Below the pieces are notes generated by a model. The model did no database searches and was not told where the DNA came from. It saw only the letters and a program-made list of their open reading frames with translations. From Candidatus Mediterraneibacter faecavium (GTDB lineage: Bacteria > Bacillota > Clostridia > Lachnospirales > Lachnospiraceae): DNA of 64,000 nucleotides. Below are positions 63,942 through 64,000 of this stretch, in pieces (within the stretch, counting starts at the first letter, position 1; each line of letters begins with the position of its first letter). The position numbers were made by a program, and so were the translations under genes. The stretch spans positions 1 to 64,000 of the forward strand of contig DWVY01000028.1 of assembly GCA_019119995.1 (NCBI GenBank), given 5' to 3'.

Positions 63942-64000
63942 AATTTATTTCCTCCGTATTTAATTGTAGATATGTCGCAATCTTCCCGGCTAACCCATCT

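Overview
This 64 kb window is chromosomal DNA of an anaerobic, endospore-forming member of the Clostridia, most likely a Lachnospiraceae gut bacterium (cluster XIVa, of the Clostridium scindens/hylemonae, Dorea or Mediterraneibacter kind). That placement is an inference. It rests on spo0A, spoIVB, the complete spoIIIAA-AH operon, yqfC/yqfD and a spoVB-like gene, an [FeFe] hydrogenase-type protein, a split cobalamin-dependent methionine synthase, strong AGGAGG ribosome binding sites and GC content near one half by eye. Every gene I can support lies on the minus strand; the long plus-strand open frames are antisense shadows. I see no rRNA or tRNA gene, CRISPR array, prophage or intact insertion sequence.

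Layout, by increasing coordinate (transcription runs the other way). 1-6.2 kb: start of sbcD, a DUF3307 membrane protein translationally coupled to a SatD-family protein, traX-like, recQ and an MFS transporter. 6.3-13.5 kb: an operon of two P-type cation ATPases flanking ftsH, preceded by a sigma-A promoter and a yybP-ykoY-type (Mn2+) riboswitch with an intrinsic terminator. 13.5-19.9 kb: gdhA, rpsU, alaS and an [FeFe] hydrogenase-like protein, each with its own promoter. 19.9-24 kb: metF, a stand-alone methionine synthase activation domain, and metH. 24-36 kb: glgA, spo0A, spoIVB, recN, argR, nadK, tlyA, dxs, ispA, xseB, xseA, nusB. This is the order known around spo0A in Bacillus, with nadK added and folD missing. 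36-43.4 kb: an Asp23-family gene, prfC and spoIIIAH to spoIIIAA, the last with a sigma-E-like promoter.

43.4-44.2 kb holds no normal gene. Two adjacent long imperfect palindromes (about 320 and 360 bp) fill the gap between spoIIIAA and miaB, and the outer arm of one contains the miaB stop codon. This is the least explained DNA in the window. 44.2-52 kb: miaB with four 16-bp tandem repeats in its leader, a DUF4250 gene, 5-formyl-THF cyclo-ligase, a DUF896 gene, a BofC-like gene, a spoVB-like flippase, ybeY, phoH, yqfD, yqfC. 52-64 kb is accessory: a Dabb protein, a DUF89 protein, a flavin reductase, a ferredoxin-type aldo/keto reductase, an HD protein, a HAD phosphatase, an OLD-like AAA ATPase, two tandem RNHCP zinc proteins, a roughly 345-nt orphan transcription unit, a three-gene membrane module (MFS, small membrane protein, secreted anchored protein), a carbon-nitrogen hydrolase, a zinc alcohol dehydrogenase and a coiled-coil protein.

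How the genes work together: sporulation control (Spo0A, with its boxes inside the end of spoIVB), mother-cell/forespore communication (SpoIIIA, SpoIVB, YqfC/D), isoprenoid precursors (Dxs, IspA), RNA maturation and translation (NusB, TlyA, YbeY, MiaB, PrfC, AlaS, bS21), one-carbon/methionine metabolism (MetF, MetH, MTHFS) and Mn2+/Ca2+ homeostasis (riboswitch-ATPase-FtsH-ATPase). The best candidates for undescribed biology are the double palindrome at 43.4-44.2 kb, the orphan transcription unit at 58.2-58.6 kb, the riboswitch-controlled ATPase/FtsH operon, and the SatD/DUF3307 pair, whose SatD carries a GDEF-like motif.
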